A stretch of 32,539 nucleotides of DNA, taken from positions 1 to 32,539 of the forward strand of contig NZ_BQID01000029.1 in NCBI RefSeq assembly GCF_021602345.1, read 5' to 3'. The DNA comes from Pseudomonas pharyngis (GTDB lineage Bacteria; Pseudomonadota; Gammaproteobacteria; Pseudomonadales; Pseudomonadaceae). Below the pieces are notes generated by a model, which did no database searches, was not told the DNA's origin, and was given only the letters and a program-made list of their open reading frames with translations. This document shows, in pieces, positions 1 to 7,742 of the stretch. Position 1 is the stretch's first letter, and every line of letters begins with the position of its first letter. Position numbers and translations under genes: made by a program.

Positions 1-26
1 TCTACAGCGTTACACGCTGCTGTCAA
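1..26 (-). promoter_or_regulatory. Leftward promoter P2, probably of an rRNA operon (cut by window edge)
   Basis: Read on the minus strand, a perfect -35 TTGACA lies at 26-21. After 16 bases comes TAGA at 4-1, the start of a -10 hexamer that runs off the window. The sequence resembles the downstream promoter of Pseudomonas rrn operons as I remember it. It follows a second strong promoter about 200 bases upstream, and tandem promoters are the usual rrn arrangement. The gene it serves is outside the window, so the rRNA identity is inference. Confidence 0.65.
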
Positions 27-201
27 CACCTCTTTTTCTCCGCTTTCGACCGAGAAGATCGAACCGTTGAAAGCACCAGAAAAACCGGCATTTCCAACTC
101 ATTCCAGGCTTCGATGAACTGAAGCGACCCGCTCTCGAAACCTACTTAACTCATTGAATCTCAAGGAGTTTTCCGTTTCGACTGCGCCGGAAGTGGGGCG
201 A
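27..201 (-). other. Leader between two leftward promoters, no gene
   Basis: This stretch separates the two leftward promoters. It contains no open reading frame with a ribosome binding site and looks like the transcribed spacer between tandem stable-RNA promoters. It is AT-richer than the coding DNA around it. The A/T-rich bases just upstream of the P2 -35 could act as an UP element. Confidence 0.5.
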
Positions 202-229
202 ATTATAGAGACTCAGAATCTCCCGTCAA
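202..229 (-). promoter_or_regulatory. Leftward promoter P1, rRNA-type
   Basis: On the minus strand TTGACG (229-224) is followed after exactly 16 bases by a perfect TATAAT (207-202). The bases after the -10 are TCGCCCC, a GC-rich discriminator typical of promoters under stringent control by ppGpp. An A/T-rich block at about 231-260 upstream of the -35 fits an UP element. Together these are the hallmarks of an rRNA or tRNA promoter. Confidence 0.75.
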
Positions 230-278
230 CCCCTATTTTCATAAAACTGTCATATCGGTCAAAAAAGCCCTGAAACGC

Positions 279-306
279 GAAGGCCGACCTTAAAAGGTCG
301 GCCTTC
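279..306. terminator. Intrinsic terminator hairpin downstream of mmsA
   Basis: A perfect inverted repeat spans 279-306, with about 12 paired bases around a TAAA/TTTA loop. It starts 19 bases past the dehydrogenase stop codon. Short T runs follow on both sides, so it may work in both directions. It would keep transcription from the beta-alanine genes from entering the strong leftward promoters next to it. Confidence 0.75.
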
Positions 307-324
307 TTTGCACTGCCCTTCTAC

Positions 325-1818
325 TTACAAGCTAGGGAATGCGAACTGCGACGCCTCATGGCTCGCACGCTGTGGCCAGCGCTGGGTGATCGCCTTGCGA
401 CGGGTATAGAAGCGCACACCATCCGGACCGTAAGCATGCAGGTCGCCGAACAGCGAGCGCTTCCAACCGCCGAAGCTGTGGTAAGCCACCGGCACCGGCA
501 GTGGAACGTTGACCCCGACCATGCCGACTTCGATCTCGTCGCAGAACAGACGCGCCGCTTCACCGTCACGGGTAAAGATGCAGGTGCCGTTGCCGTATTC
601 GTGATCGTTGATCAGCTGCATCGCCTCTTCCAGGCTGTTCACCCGGACGACGCACAGCACCGGCCCGAAGATCTCTTCTTTATAGATGCGCATCTCAGGC
701 GTGACGTTGTCGAACAGGCAGCCACCCAGGAAGAAACCTTCTTCATGACCGGCAACGCTCAGACCACGACCGTCGACCACCAGGGTCGCGCCCGCCGCCA
801 CGCCGTCTTCGACATAGCCGCTGACCTTGTCGCGCGCCTGACCGGTGACCAGCGGCCCCATGTCCAGACCACACGAAGTACCGGCACCGATTTTCAACGC
901 CTTGATCTGAGGAACCAGTTTGGCCACCAGTGCGTCCGCCACCTGATCGCCCACACACACGGCCACAGAGATCGCCATGCAGCGCTCCCCGCAGGAACCG
1001 TAAGCCGCGCCCATCAGTGCGCTGACCGCGTTGTCCAGATCTGCATCCGGCATCAGCACCGCGTGGTTCTTCGCGCCGCCCAGGGCCTGAACGCGTTTAC
1101 CGCGCTTGGTGCCTTCGGCATAGATGTATTCGGCAATCGGCGTCGAGCCCACGAAGCTCAACGCTTTGACTTCCGGCGCTTCGATCAGCGCGTCCACCGC
1201 AGTCTTGTCACCGTGCACTACGCTCAGCACGCCTTTCGGCAGACCGGCTTCCAGCAGCAGTTGCGCGATCAGCAGGGTCGAGCTCGGATCACGCTCGGAC
1301 GGCTTGAGGATGAAGCAGTTACCGCAGACGATTGCCAGCGGATACATCCACAGCGGCACCATCGCCGGGAAGTTGAACGGCGTAATGCCGGCCACCACGC
1401 CCAGCGGCTGGAAGTCCGACCACGCATCGATGTTCGGGCCGACGTTGCGGCTGTACTCGCCCTTGAGGATTTCCGGCGCTGCGCAGGCGAACTCGACGTT
1501 CTCGATACCGCGCTTCAGTTCACCGGCAGCATCTTCCAGAGTCTTGCCGTGTTCTTCGCTGATCAATTGCGCGATGCGTGCTTCGTTCTGCTCCAGCAGT
1601 TGCTTGAAACGGAACATCACCTGGGCACGTTTGGCCGGTGGCGTGTTGCGCCAGGCCGGGAACGCAGCCTTGGCGGCATCGATGGCGTGCTGGATGGTTT
1701 CGCGGCTGGCCAGCGGCAGCTTGTGGATTGCCTGACCGGTGGAGGGGTTGAACACATCGACCGCGCGACCGTTCTCGGTCACCAGTTCGCCATTGATCAA
1801 ATGCGGGATAACACTCAT
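325..1818 (-). CDS. mmsA: CoA-acylating (methyl)malonate-semialdehyde dehydrogenase
   Basis: This 497-residue aldehyde dehydrogenase is of the CoA-acylating MmsA/IolA type. It oxidises methylmalonate semialdehyde or malonate semialdehyde, with decarboxylation, to propionyl-CoA or acetyl-CoA using NAD+ and CoA. The nucleophile is Cys280 in GERCMA. The general-base Glu of ordinary aldehyde dehydrogenases is replaced by Asn251 in LGGAKNH, which is diagnostic of this subfamily. The N-terminal NAD-binding part includes TPFNFP (146-151) and KPSE (172-175). Full length for the family. An AGGAG ribosome site lies 6 bases before the ATG. It follows the transaminase on the same strand with a 77-base gap, so it probably takes the malonate semialdehyde that enzyme makes from beta-alanine (a BauC-like role). 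A second role in valine or inositol breakdown cannot be excluded. Confidence 0.93.
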   Translation of the reverse strand: MSVIPHLINGELVTENGRAVDVFNPSTGQAIHKLPLASRETIQHAIDAAKAAFPAWRNTPPAKRAQVMFRFKQLLEQNEARIAQLISEEHGKTLEDAAGELKRGIENVEFACAAPEILKGEYSRNVGPNIDAWSDFQPLGVVAGITPFNFPAMVPLWMYPLAIVCGNCFILKPSERDPSSTLLIAQLLLEAGLPKGVLSVVHGDKTAVDALIEAPEVKALSFVGSTPIAEYIYAEGTKRGKRVQALGGAKNHAVLMPDADLDNAVSALMGAAYGSCGERCMAISVAVCVGDQVADALVAKLVPQIKALKIGAGTSCGLDMGPLVTGQARDKVSGYVEDGVAAGATLVVDGRGLSVAGHEEGFFLGGCLFDNVTPEMRIYKEEIFGPVLCVVRVNSLEEAMQLINDHEYGNGTCIFTRDGEAARLFCDEIEVGMVGVNVPLPVPVAYHSFGGWKRSLFGDLHAYGPDGVRFYTRRKAITQRWPQRASHEASQFAFPSL

Positions 1819-1895
1819 CGGGGAACTCCTGAATTCTTGTGCGCGGACGCCCGCAAGGGGCGCCTGCTGTTTGCGTATCTATATAGAAGGAAAAA

Positions 1896-3245
1896 TCAGT
1901 CGAGCTTGTTCAGCACTTCGCCGACCGCGTCGAACAGACGATCAAGGTCCTGCGGCTTGCTGTTGAAGGTTGGGCCGAACTGCAGGGTGTCGCCGCCGAA
2001 GCGCACGTAGAACCCGGCTTTCCACAATGCCATACCGGCTTCGAACGGACGCACGATGGCGTCGCCGTCACGGCCCGCGATCTGGATTGCACCGGCCAGA
2101 CCGAAGTTGCGAATGTCGATGACGTTCTTCGCGCCTTTCAGGCCATGCAGGGCATTTTCGAAATGCGGTGCAACTTCAGCCACGCTCTGCACCAGGTTTT
2201 CCTTTTGCAGCAGGTCGAGTGCCGCGAGACCTGCGGCACAAGCCACCGGGTGCGCCGAGTAGGTGTAGCCGTGCGGGAATTCCACGGCGTATTCCGGGGT
2301 CGGCTGGTTCATGAAGGTCTGATAAATCTCGGAGCTGGCAATCACCGCGCCCATCGGGATCGCGCCGTTGGTAACTTGCTTGGCGATGCACATCAGGTCC
2401 GGGGTCACGCCGAACGTGGTGGCGCCGAACATGGTGCCGGTACGACCGAAACCGGTGATCACTTCGTCGAATACCAGCAGGATGTTGTGCTGATCGCAGA
2501 TTTCACGCAGACGCTTGAGGTAGCCCTGTGGCGGAACCAGCACGCCAGCGGAGCCGGCCATCGGCTCAACGAACACGGCTGCGATGTTCGAAGCATCGTG
2601 CAGCTCGATCAGCTTCAGCAGTTCATCGGCCAGTGCGATACCGCCCTGCTCCGGCATGCCACGGGAGAACGCATTGCTCGCCAGCAGAGTGTGCGGCAGG
2701 TGATCGACATCCATCATCGCCTGACCGAACAGCTTGCGGTTGCCGTTGACGCCGCCGAGGCTGGTGCCGGCGATGTTCACACCGTGATAGCCACGGGCGC
2801 GGCCGATCATTTTGGTCTTGGTCGACTGGCCTTTCAGGCGCCAGTAGGCGCGGACCATTTTCACCGCGGTATCGGCGCACTCGGAACCGGAGTCGGTGAA
2901 GAACACATGGTTCAGGTTGCCCGGCGTCAGATCAGTGATTTTCTCCGCCAGCTGGAACGACAGCGGGTGGCCGTACTGGAAGCCCGGCGAGTAATCGAGG
3001 GTGCCCAACTGCTTGGCCACCGCTTCCTGGATTTCCTTGCGGGTATGCCCGGCGCCGCAGGTCCACAGACCGGACAGCGAGTCGTATACCTTGCGGCCCT
3101 TGTCGTCGATCAGCCAGCTGCCTTCGGCACCAACGATCAGACGCGGGTCGCGCTGGAAGTTGCGGTTGGCGGTGTACGGCATCCAGTGCGCATCCAGCTT
3201 CAGTTGGCTGGCCAGTGGCGACGGCGCGTTTTCAGGCATGTTCAT
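1896..3245 (-). CDS. bauA: Beta-alanine:pyruvate omega-transaminase
   Basis: This 449-residue class-III PLP-dependent aminotransferase moves the amino group of beta-alanine and other omega-amines to pyruvate, giving malonate semialdehyde and alanine in the cytoplasm. The PLP lysine is Lys289 in CIAKQ. Asp260-Glu261 in VFDEVITGFGR hold the cofactor ring, and SGLWTCGAGH (58-67) is the active-site segment of Pseudomonas omega-transaminases. The N-terminus closely matches the P. putida/P. aeruginosa enzymes as I remember them. It lies upstream of the semialdehyde dehydrogenase on the same strand and divergent from a LysR regulator. In P. aeruginosa additional genes (bauB, bauD) accompany the pair; they are not here. 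Start is ATG at 3245; a further in-frame ATG two codons later is possible. Confidence 0.93.
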   Translation of the reverse strand: MNMPENAPSPLASQLKLDAHWMPYTANRNFQRDPRLIVGAEGSWLIDDKGRKVYDSLSGLWTCGAGHTRKEIQEAVAKQLGTLDYSPGFQYGHPLSFQLAEKITDLTPGNLNHVFFTDSGSECADTAVKMVRAYWRLKGQSTKTKMIGRARGYHGVNIAGTSLGGVNGNRKLFGQAMMDVDHLPHTLLASNAFSRGMPEQGGIALADELLKLIELHDASNIAAVFVEPMAGSAGVLVPPQGYLKRLREICDQHNILLVFDEVITGFGRTGTMFGATTFGVTPDLMCIAKQVTNGAIPMGAVIASSEIYQTFMNQPTPEYAVEFPHGYTYSAHPVACAAGLAALDLLQKENLVQSVAEVAPHFENALHGLKGAKNVIDIRNFGLAGAIQIAGRDGDAIVRPFEAGMALWKAGFYVRFGGDTLQFGPTFNSKPQDLDRLFDAVGEVLNKLD

Positions 3246-3339
3246 CGGGCAAAACCTCGCAGGGCAATAAGCTTCAGAGAGATAGAAAGCGTTGTTGCAG
3301 CTAAATTGCCACGGGGATAAAGTCGGTGAAATTCAACTC

Positions 3340-3358
3340 TTCTAACCTTCAGTTAGAA
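3340..3358. promoter_or_regulatory. Candidate LysR operator in bauA / LysR divergent promoter
   Basis: A perfect palindrome with 7-base arms TTCTAAC and GTTAGAA and a 5-base centre lies 26 bases before the LysR start codon and 94 bases before the transaminase start. It contains the T-N11-A core expected of a LysR-type site. It is the only long symmetric element in the intergenic region, so it is the natural binding site for the divergent regulator. Confidence 0.65.
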
Positions 3359-3384
3359 CTCTGCTAAACAATGAGAACAACAGC

Positions 3385-4305
3385 ATGAGCAGTCGACGCC
3401 CCGATCCATTGGCCCAGGTCAGTGACTTTGACATTCGCCTGCTGCGGATTTTTCGCAGCGTGGTGGAGTGCGGTGGCTTCTCGGCGGCGGAAACCGTGCT
3501 CGGCATCGGTCGCTCGGCGATCAGTCAGCAGATGAGTGATCTGGAACAACGTCTCGGCCTGCGTCTGTGCCAACGCGGGCGCGCCGGTTTCTCCCTGACC
3601 GAAGAGGGTCGTGAGGTTTACCAGTCGGCGCTGCAGCTGTTGAGTGCACTGGAGAGTTTTCGCACCGAGGTCAACGGCCTGCACCAGCACTTGCGCGGCG
3701 AATTGATCATCGGCCTGACCGACAACCTCGTCACCCTGCCCCACATGCGCATCACCCACGCTCTCGCGCAGTTGAAGGAACGCGGGCCAGACGTGCAGAT
3801 CCAGATCCGCATGATCGCCCCCAACGAAGTCGAACAAGGCGTGCTCGACGGGCGCCTGCATGTCGGCGTGGTGCCGCAGGCCAGTGCGTTGTCGGGACTG
3901 GAATACCAACCGCTGTACAGCGAACGTTCGCTGCTCTACTGCGCAGTTGGTCATCCGTTGTTTTACGTCGATGACAAACAACTGGATGACGAACGCTTGA
4001 ACAGCCAGGACGCCATCGCCCCGACCTTCCGTTTGCCGGCGGAGATCCAGGCGCACTATCAGGCGCTCAACTGCACCGCCAGCGCTTCCGACCGCGAAGG
4101 CATGGCGTTCCTGATTCTGACCGGGCGCTACATCGGCTACCTGCCGGATCACTACGCCAGTCTCTGGGTTCAACAAGGTCGCTTGCGCGCGCTCAAGGCC
4201 AGTACCCGCTTCTATGATTTGAGCCTGGCCTCGGTTACCCGCAAGGGCCGTCGCCCTCATCTGGTACTGGAAAGTTTTCTCGAGAGCCTGGCCGCCACCC
4301 GCTGA
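3385..4305 (+). CDS. LysR-type regulator of the beta-alanine genes (BauR-like)
   Basis: This 306-residue LysR regulator has an N-terminal winged helix-turn-helix (about residues 14-73, including ECGGFSAAETVLGIGRSA and LEQRLGLRLC) and a C-terminal substrate-binding domain (about 95-300). It is divergent from the transaminase gene, 139 bases away, in the position of bauR in P. aeruginosa. Activation of the transaminase and dehydrogenase genes in response to beta-alanine is therefore inferred, and the palindrome at 3340-3358 fits as its site. The start is ATG 3385; the nearby ATG at 3371 is out of frame. The ribosome site is weak. The family is certain; the ligand is inferred from context only. 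Confidence 0.88.
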   Translation: MSSRRPDPLAQVSDFDIRLLRIFRSVVECGGFSAAETVLGIGRSAISQQMSDLEQRLGLRLCQRGRAGFSLTEEGREVYQSALQLLSALESFRTEVNGLHQHLRGELIIGLTDNLVTLPHMRITHALAQLKERGPDVQIQIRMIAPNEVEQGVLDGRLHVGVVPQASALSGLEYQPLYSERSLLYCAVGHPLFYVDDKQLDDERLNSQDAIAPTFRLPAEIQAHYQALNCTASASDREGMAFLILTGRYIGYLPDHYASLWVQQGRLRALKASTRFYDLSLASVTRKGRRPHLVLESFLESLAATR

Positions 4306-4347
4306 CGACCGGGGTTTTATTCGCCCGGGGCTTGTCCCGCGCCGGTG

Positions 4348-4366
4348 GTTGCGCTATCAACGCAAC
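4348..4366. promoter_or_regulatory. Possible TetR-type operator before the RutR-like gene
   Basis: An inverted repeat GTTGCG / CGCAAC with a 7-base centre lies 34 bases before the start codon of the TetR-family gene. Autoregulation through a site of this shape is common in the family. It does not match the RutR box of enteric bacteria as I remember it (TTGACCA...TGGTCAA), so the assignment is weak. Confidence 0.3.
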
Positions 4367-4400
4367 TGGTTGCACCCCACAGACAAACCCGGAAGTGCCT

Positions 4401-5051
4401 ATGACCTTTGAAGTCCCTGCCCACGGCGGCAAACCCGCCAGCCGCATTCGTCAGAAGAACGAAGAGACCATCATCAAAGCCGCCGAAGACGAGTTCGCCC
4501 GTCACGGGTACAAAGGCACGAGCATGAACACCATCGCCACCAAGGCCGGGCTGCCCAAGGCGAACCTGCATTACTACTTCACCAACAAGCTGGGTCTGTA
4601 CGTGGCGGTGCTGAGCAACATCCTGCAATTGTGGGACAGCACCTTCAACTCCCTCACGGCCGAGGACGATCCGGCCGAAGCACTGACCCGCTACATCCGC
4701 GCGAAAATGGAATTCTCCCGTCGCCAGCCGCAAGCGTCGCGGATCTTCGCGATGGAAGTGATCAGCGGCGGCGAATGCCTGACCGAATATTTCAATCAGG
4801 ATTACCGCGCCTGGTTCCAGGGCCGCGCCGGCGTGTTCCAGGCCTGGATCGACGCGGGCAAAATGGATCCGGTCGACCCGGTGCACCTGATCTTCCTGTT
4901 GTGGGGTAGCACCCAGCATTACGCCGACTTCGCCACCCAGATCTGCCGGGTGACCGGTCGCAGCAAGTTGACCAAACAGGACATGGAAGACGCCGGCAAC
5001 AATCTGATCCGCATCATCCTCAAAGGCTGCGGCCTCACTTCTTCTATATAA
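4401..5051 (+). CDS. TetR-family regulator, RutR-like
   Basis: This 216-residue regulator has an N-terminal TetR helix-turn-helix (about residues 18-65, with TSMNTIATKAGLPKANLHYYF) and a RutR/YcdC-type C-terminal domain. The segment WGSTQHYADF matches the pyrimidine-binding RutR of E. coli almost exactly as I remember it, so uracil or another nucleobase is a plausible effector. The open frame extends upstream to 4332, but ATG 4401 with GGAAG 6 bases before it gives the normal family length. It sits between the beta-alanine genes (beta-alanine is a product of reductive uracil breakdown) and purine transport genes, and 8 bases before yigZ, which may be co-transcribed. Its targets are not visible here. 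Confidence 0.85.
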   Translation: MTFEVPAHGGKPASRIRQKNEETIIKAAEDEFARHGYKGTSMNTIATKAGLPKANLHYYFTNKLGLYVAVLSNILQLWDSTFNSLTAEDDPAEALTRYIRAKMEFSRRQPQASRIFAMEVISGGECLTEYFNQDYRAWFQGRAGVFQAWIDAGKMDPVDPVHLIFLLWGSTQHYADFATQICRVTGRSKLTKQDMEDAGNNLIRIILKGCGLTSSI

Positions 5052-5059
5052 GTCGTTTT

Positions 5060-5641
5060 ATGCCATTCACCCTCAGCGGCTTTTGCGAGTTCCGCGAAGA
5101 AATCCGCAAAAGCCGTTTCATCACCTTCGCCGCGCCGATCGGCAGCCCCGCTGAGGCGCAAGCCTTCATCGAGCAACACAGCGACTTGAACGCTTCGCAC
5201 AATTGCTGGGCGTGGAAGCTCGGCGATCAATACCGCAGCAACGACGACGGCGAACCCGGCGGCACTGCCGGGCGGCCGATCCTCGCGGCCATCGAAGCGC
5301 AGGACTGCGATCAGGTCGCGGTGCTGGTGATCCGCTGGTACGGCGGCATTCAACTGGGCACCGGCGGTCTGGCCCGGGCCTATGGCGGCGGCGCCAACAA
5401 GTGCCTGCAAGCCGCGCCGAAGATGGAATTGATCAGTCGCGTGCCCGTGCGTTGCGCCTGCGCCTTTGGCGAACTGGCGCTGGTGAAACTGCGGGTCGCG
5501 GATCTGGGCGGATTGGTGATCGAAGAAAACTTCACCGCCAACGGAGTCGAATTGCAACTGGCCGTGGGCGAAGCGCACATCGAGCTGTTGCAAAATCAGC
5601 TGGCCGACCTGAGCCGCGGGCGAATCCTGCTGCAGCGTTGA
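5060..5641 (+). CDS. yigZ: YigZ/IMPACT-family protein
   Basis: This 193-residue protein has the UPF0029 N-terminal domain (about residues 12-117), recognisable from KSRFITFAAP, ASHNCWAWK, SNDDGEPGGTAGRPIL and VLVIRWYGGIQLGTGGLARAY, followed by the small C-terminal ferredoxin-like domain. Homologues include E. coli YigZ and the eukaryotic translation regulator IMPACT. The bacterial role is not settled, and nucleic-acid or ribosome-related binding has been suggested for the family. It starts 8 bases after the RutR-like gene, so the two probably share a transcript. Length is normal. A YigZ-like gene also lies near the purine transporter in P. aeruginosa as far as I recall, so this is probably an inherited arrangement. 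Confidence 0.92.
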   Translation: MPFTLSGFCEFREEIRKSRFITFAAPIGSPAEAQAFIEQHSDLNASHNCWAWKLGDQYRSNDDGEPGGTAGRPILAAIEAQDCDQVAVLVIRWYGGIQLGTGGLARAYGGGANKCLQAAPKMELISRVPVRCACAFGELALVKLRVADLGGLVIEENFTANGVELQLAVGEAHIELLQNQLADLSRGRILLQR

Positions 5642-5715
5642 AGCCCCGCCATGTTTTGGGGCACCAGCCCGCTTGCTTATGCCCGAGACTTGCCCACATC
5701 CGCTGTGCACCCGGC

Positions 5716-5724
5716 TGTGGATAA
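5716..5724 (-). promoter_or_regulatory. DnaA box 1
   Basis: TGTGGATAA is the reverse complement of the perfect DnaA 9-mer TTATCCACA. It belongs to the first unit of the imperfect duplication and has the same orientation as box 2. Confidence 0.55.
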
Positions 5725-5917
5725 CCTGAGCACAGGAGGCTGTAACCCTTCTGTCACGTGGCTTTGCGGGATTTGCTCACTTTTCGTCCAATCGCCCATC
5801 GCAATGAACAATTTCACGTAAAAACAATCGCTTAGCGTTGTTTATCGCCTTTAGAAGAAAGCCCGGCAGTGCTTATGCCCGGGATTTTGTCTTGCGCACA
5901 AATACTGTGGAGCAACC

Positions 5918-5926
5918 TGTGGATAA
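5918..5926 (-). promoter_or_regulatory. DnaA box 2
   Basis: A second perfect TGTGGATAA lies 202 bases after the first, in the second copy of the duplicated unit. A degenerate relative, TGTGGAGCA, precedes it by 12 bases. Confidence 0.55.
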
Positions 5927-6140
5927 GCCGTTCATGGCTGGCGCAGTCGCAGGTTCTGCATGGCTTCGGCGGGGTTGCTCGTTTTTTGATCAGCCAGTTG
6001 CGGGCAAAACTGGAGCCTGATCAAAGGCTTTGCCCTCAAGTGGTGCCGTGCAGGCAACCGAATTCGATTCACAGGCTCTGCGCCACAGGCTGGCAAACAG
6101 CAGCCACCTGCGTTCCTGACTCAATGGCCAGGAAATTGCT

Positions 6141-6149
6141 TTATCCACA
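6141..6149 (+). promoter_or_regulatory. DnaA box 3
   Basis: A perfect TTATCCACA in the opposite orientation to boxes 1 and 2 lies 30 bases before the start codon of the ABC ATPase gene. DnaA bound here could affect that gene's expression. A one-mismatch relative, TTGTCCACA, occurs inside the ATPase gene at about 6594. Confidence 0.55.
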
Positions 6150-6178
6150 GGCACAACTCCAAGCAACCCGAGCCTGTC

Positions 6179-7729
6179 ATGCCAAACCCCACGTCCACAC
6201 CGCAGCTGCAACTGCGCCAAATCAGCAAACGTTATCCCGGTTGCCTTGCCAATGACGCCATCGACCTGAGCATCGCCCCCGGTGAAATCCATGCGCTGCT
6301 CGGTGAAAACGGCGCAGGCAAAAGCACGTTGATGAAGATCATCTACGGCGTCACCCAGGCCGATTCGGGGGAGATGCTGTGGCAGGGTCAACCGGTGACT
6401 ATGCGCAACCCGGCCCAGGCGCGGCAGTTGGGCATCGGCATGGTGTTCCAGCATTTCTCGCTGTTCGAGACCTTGAGCGTGGCGCAGAACATTGCATTGG
6501 CGATGGGTGCAGCGGCCGGTTCGCCGAAACAGCTTGAGGCGAAAATCCGTGAAGTGTCGCGCCGATATGGCATGGCGCTGGAACCCCAGCGACTTGTCCA
6601 CAGCCTGTCGATCGGTGAGCGGCAACGGGTCGAGATCGTGCGTTGCCTGATGCAGGACATTCGCCTGCTGATTCTCGATGAGCCGACCTCGGTGCTCACG
6701 CCGCAGGAAGCCGACGAGTTGTTCATCACCCTGCGCCGGCTCGCGGCCGAGGGCTGCAGCATTCTGTTCATCAGCCACAAACTTGGCGAGGTGCGCGCCT
6801 TGTGTCACAGCGCCACAGTGTTGCGTGGTGGTCGGGTGGCCGGGCATTGCGTGCCCGCAGACTGCACTGATCGGCAACTGGCGCAATTGATGGTGGGCGA
6901 CGCCGCGACCTTGATCGGCGAGTTCACGAAGGTCACCGGTGGCGCGGCGTTCTTGCAGGTCAGCGGTCTGAACTGGCACAACCCGGATCCGTTCGGTTGC
7001 TCCCTGAACGACATCGATCTGCAGGTGCGCAGCGGTGAAATCGTCGGCATCGCCGGCGTGGCGGGCAACGGGCAGGACGAGCTTCTGGCATTGCTCAGCG
7101 GCGAGCAAACACTGCCCCGCGATGCAGCGCAAACCATCTGCTTCCAGGAACACCCTGTCGCCGATCAGCGCCCGGATGCCCGACGCAAACTCGGCCTGGC
7201 GTTCGTCCCCGCCGAACGCCTCGGGCATGGCGCGGTGCCGGACATGAGCCTGGCGGACAACGCCCTGCTCACCGCCTTTCAACAAGGCCTGGTCAGCCAC
7301 GGTTTGATCGAGCGCGGCAAGGTCGAAGCCCTCGCCCAAACGATCATCCAGCGCTTCAGCGTGAAAACCCCGGACACCCAGACCGCCGCCCGCAGCCTGT
7401 CCGGCGGCAACCTGCAGAAATTCATCCTCGGCCGGGAAATCCTCCAGCAACCGAAACTGCTGATCGCCGCGCACCCGACCTGGGGCGTGGATGTCGGCGC
7501 GGCGGCCACCATTCACCGGGCGCTGATTGCCCTGCGCGATGCCGGGGCGGCGATTCTGGTGATCTCCGAAGACCTCGACGAACTGTTCCAGATCAGCGAC
7601 CGCCTCGGCGCGCTGTGCGGCGGGCGCCTGTCGGCGTTGCAGGACACGGCGCAAACCCGCCTCAGCGACGTCGGCGGCTGGATGGCCGGCCAGTTCGACA
7701 CCCCTCAATCACAACCGGCCACGGTTTAA
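6179..7729 (+). CDS. Purine/nucleoside ABC importer, double ATPase
   Basis: This 516-residue protein has two fused ABC ATPase domains (about 9-240 and 258-505), as in sugar and nucleoside importers of the RbsA/YufO type. It would power uptake through the two permeases encoded next. Domain 1 is complete: Walker [10 protein letters not shown], signature LSIGERQR, Walker [10 protein letters not shown] and H-loop ISHK. Domain 2 has a degenerate Walker A (GVAGNGQDE), an intact LSGGNLQK signature, and a Walker B in which the usual Asp-Glu is lost ([12 protein letters not shown]). One competent and one crippled site are normal in this class. The Shine-Dalgarno is poor, but the N-terminus fits the family. 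The first permease starts 13 bases after its stop. Purine specificity is inferred from the purine deaminase genes downstream. Confidence 0.92.
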   Translation: MPNPTSTPQLQLRQISKRYPGCLANDAIDLSIAPGEIHALLGENGAGKSTLMKIIYGVTQADSGEMLWQGQPVTMRNPAQARQLGIGMVFQHFSLFETLSVAQNIALAMGAAAGSPKQLEAKIREVSRRYGMALEPQRLVHSLSIGERQRVEIVRCLMQDIRLLILDEPTSVLTPQEADELFITLRRLAAEGCSILFISHKLGEVRALCHSATVLRGGRVAGHCVPADCTDRQLAQLMVGDAATLIGEFTKVTGGAAFLQVSGLNWHNPDPFGCSLNDIDLQVRSGEIVGIAGVAGNGQDELLALLSGEQTLPRDAAQTICFQEHPVADQRPDARRKLGLAFVPAERLGHGAVPDMSLADNALLTAFQQGLVSHGLIERGKVEALAQTIIQRFSVKTPDTQTAARSLSGGNLQKFILGREILQQPKLLIAAHPTWGVDVGAAATIHRALIALRDAGAAILVISEDLDELFQISDRLGALCGGRLSALQDTAQTRLSDVGGWMAGQFDTPQSQPATV

Positions 7730-7742
7730 CGGAGTTTCTCCC

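Larger units (their letters stand above)
5642..6178. other. 537-base non-coding region with three DnaA boxes and a decayed duplication
   Basis: No gene with a convincing start lies here. The region holds three perfect DnaA boxes (listed separately) and an imperfect duplication. The 12-mer TGCTTATGCCCG occurs at 5674-5685 and 5870-5881, and each copy is followed 42-48 bases later by a TGTGGATAA DnaA box. The second copy begins with a weak CCCGG/CCGGG hairpin followed by ATTTTG, perhaps a worn terminator. The promoter of the downstream ABC importer must lie in the right-hand part, but I see no clear hexamers. Confidence 0.6.

Noticed and set aside
358-2010. 550-codon frame antisense to the semialdehyde dehydrogenase
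   Set aside because: It is a shadow of a recognised enzyme gene and crosses the dehydrogenase start and the transaminase end.
6000-6178. Purine riboswitch before the ABC importer
   Set aside because: I see no conserved purine-aptamer core, and such riboswitches are not typical of Pseudomonas.
7411-7500. Broken second ATPase site in the importer taken as gene decay
   Set aside because: Loss of the second Walker motifs is usual in double-ATPase sugar and nucleoside importers; the rest of the domain is intact.
5990-7708. 572-codon open frame antisense to the ABC ATPase gene
   Set aside because: The sense frame has Walker and signature motifs; the antisense product is rich in His/Arg/Gln and has no known fold.
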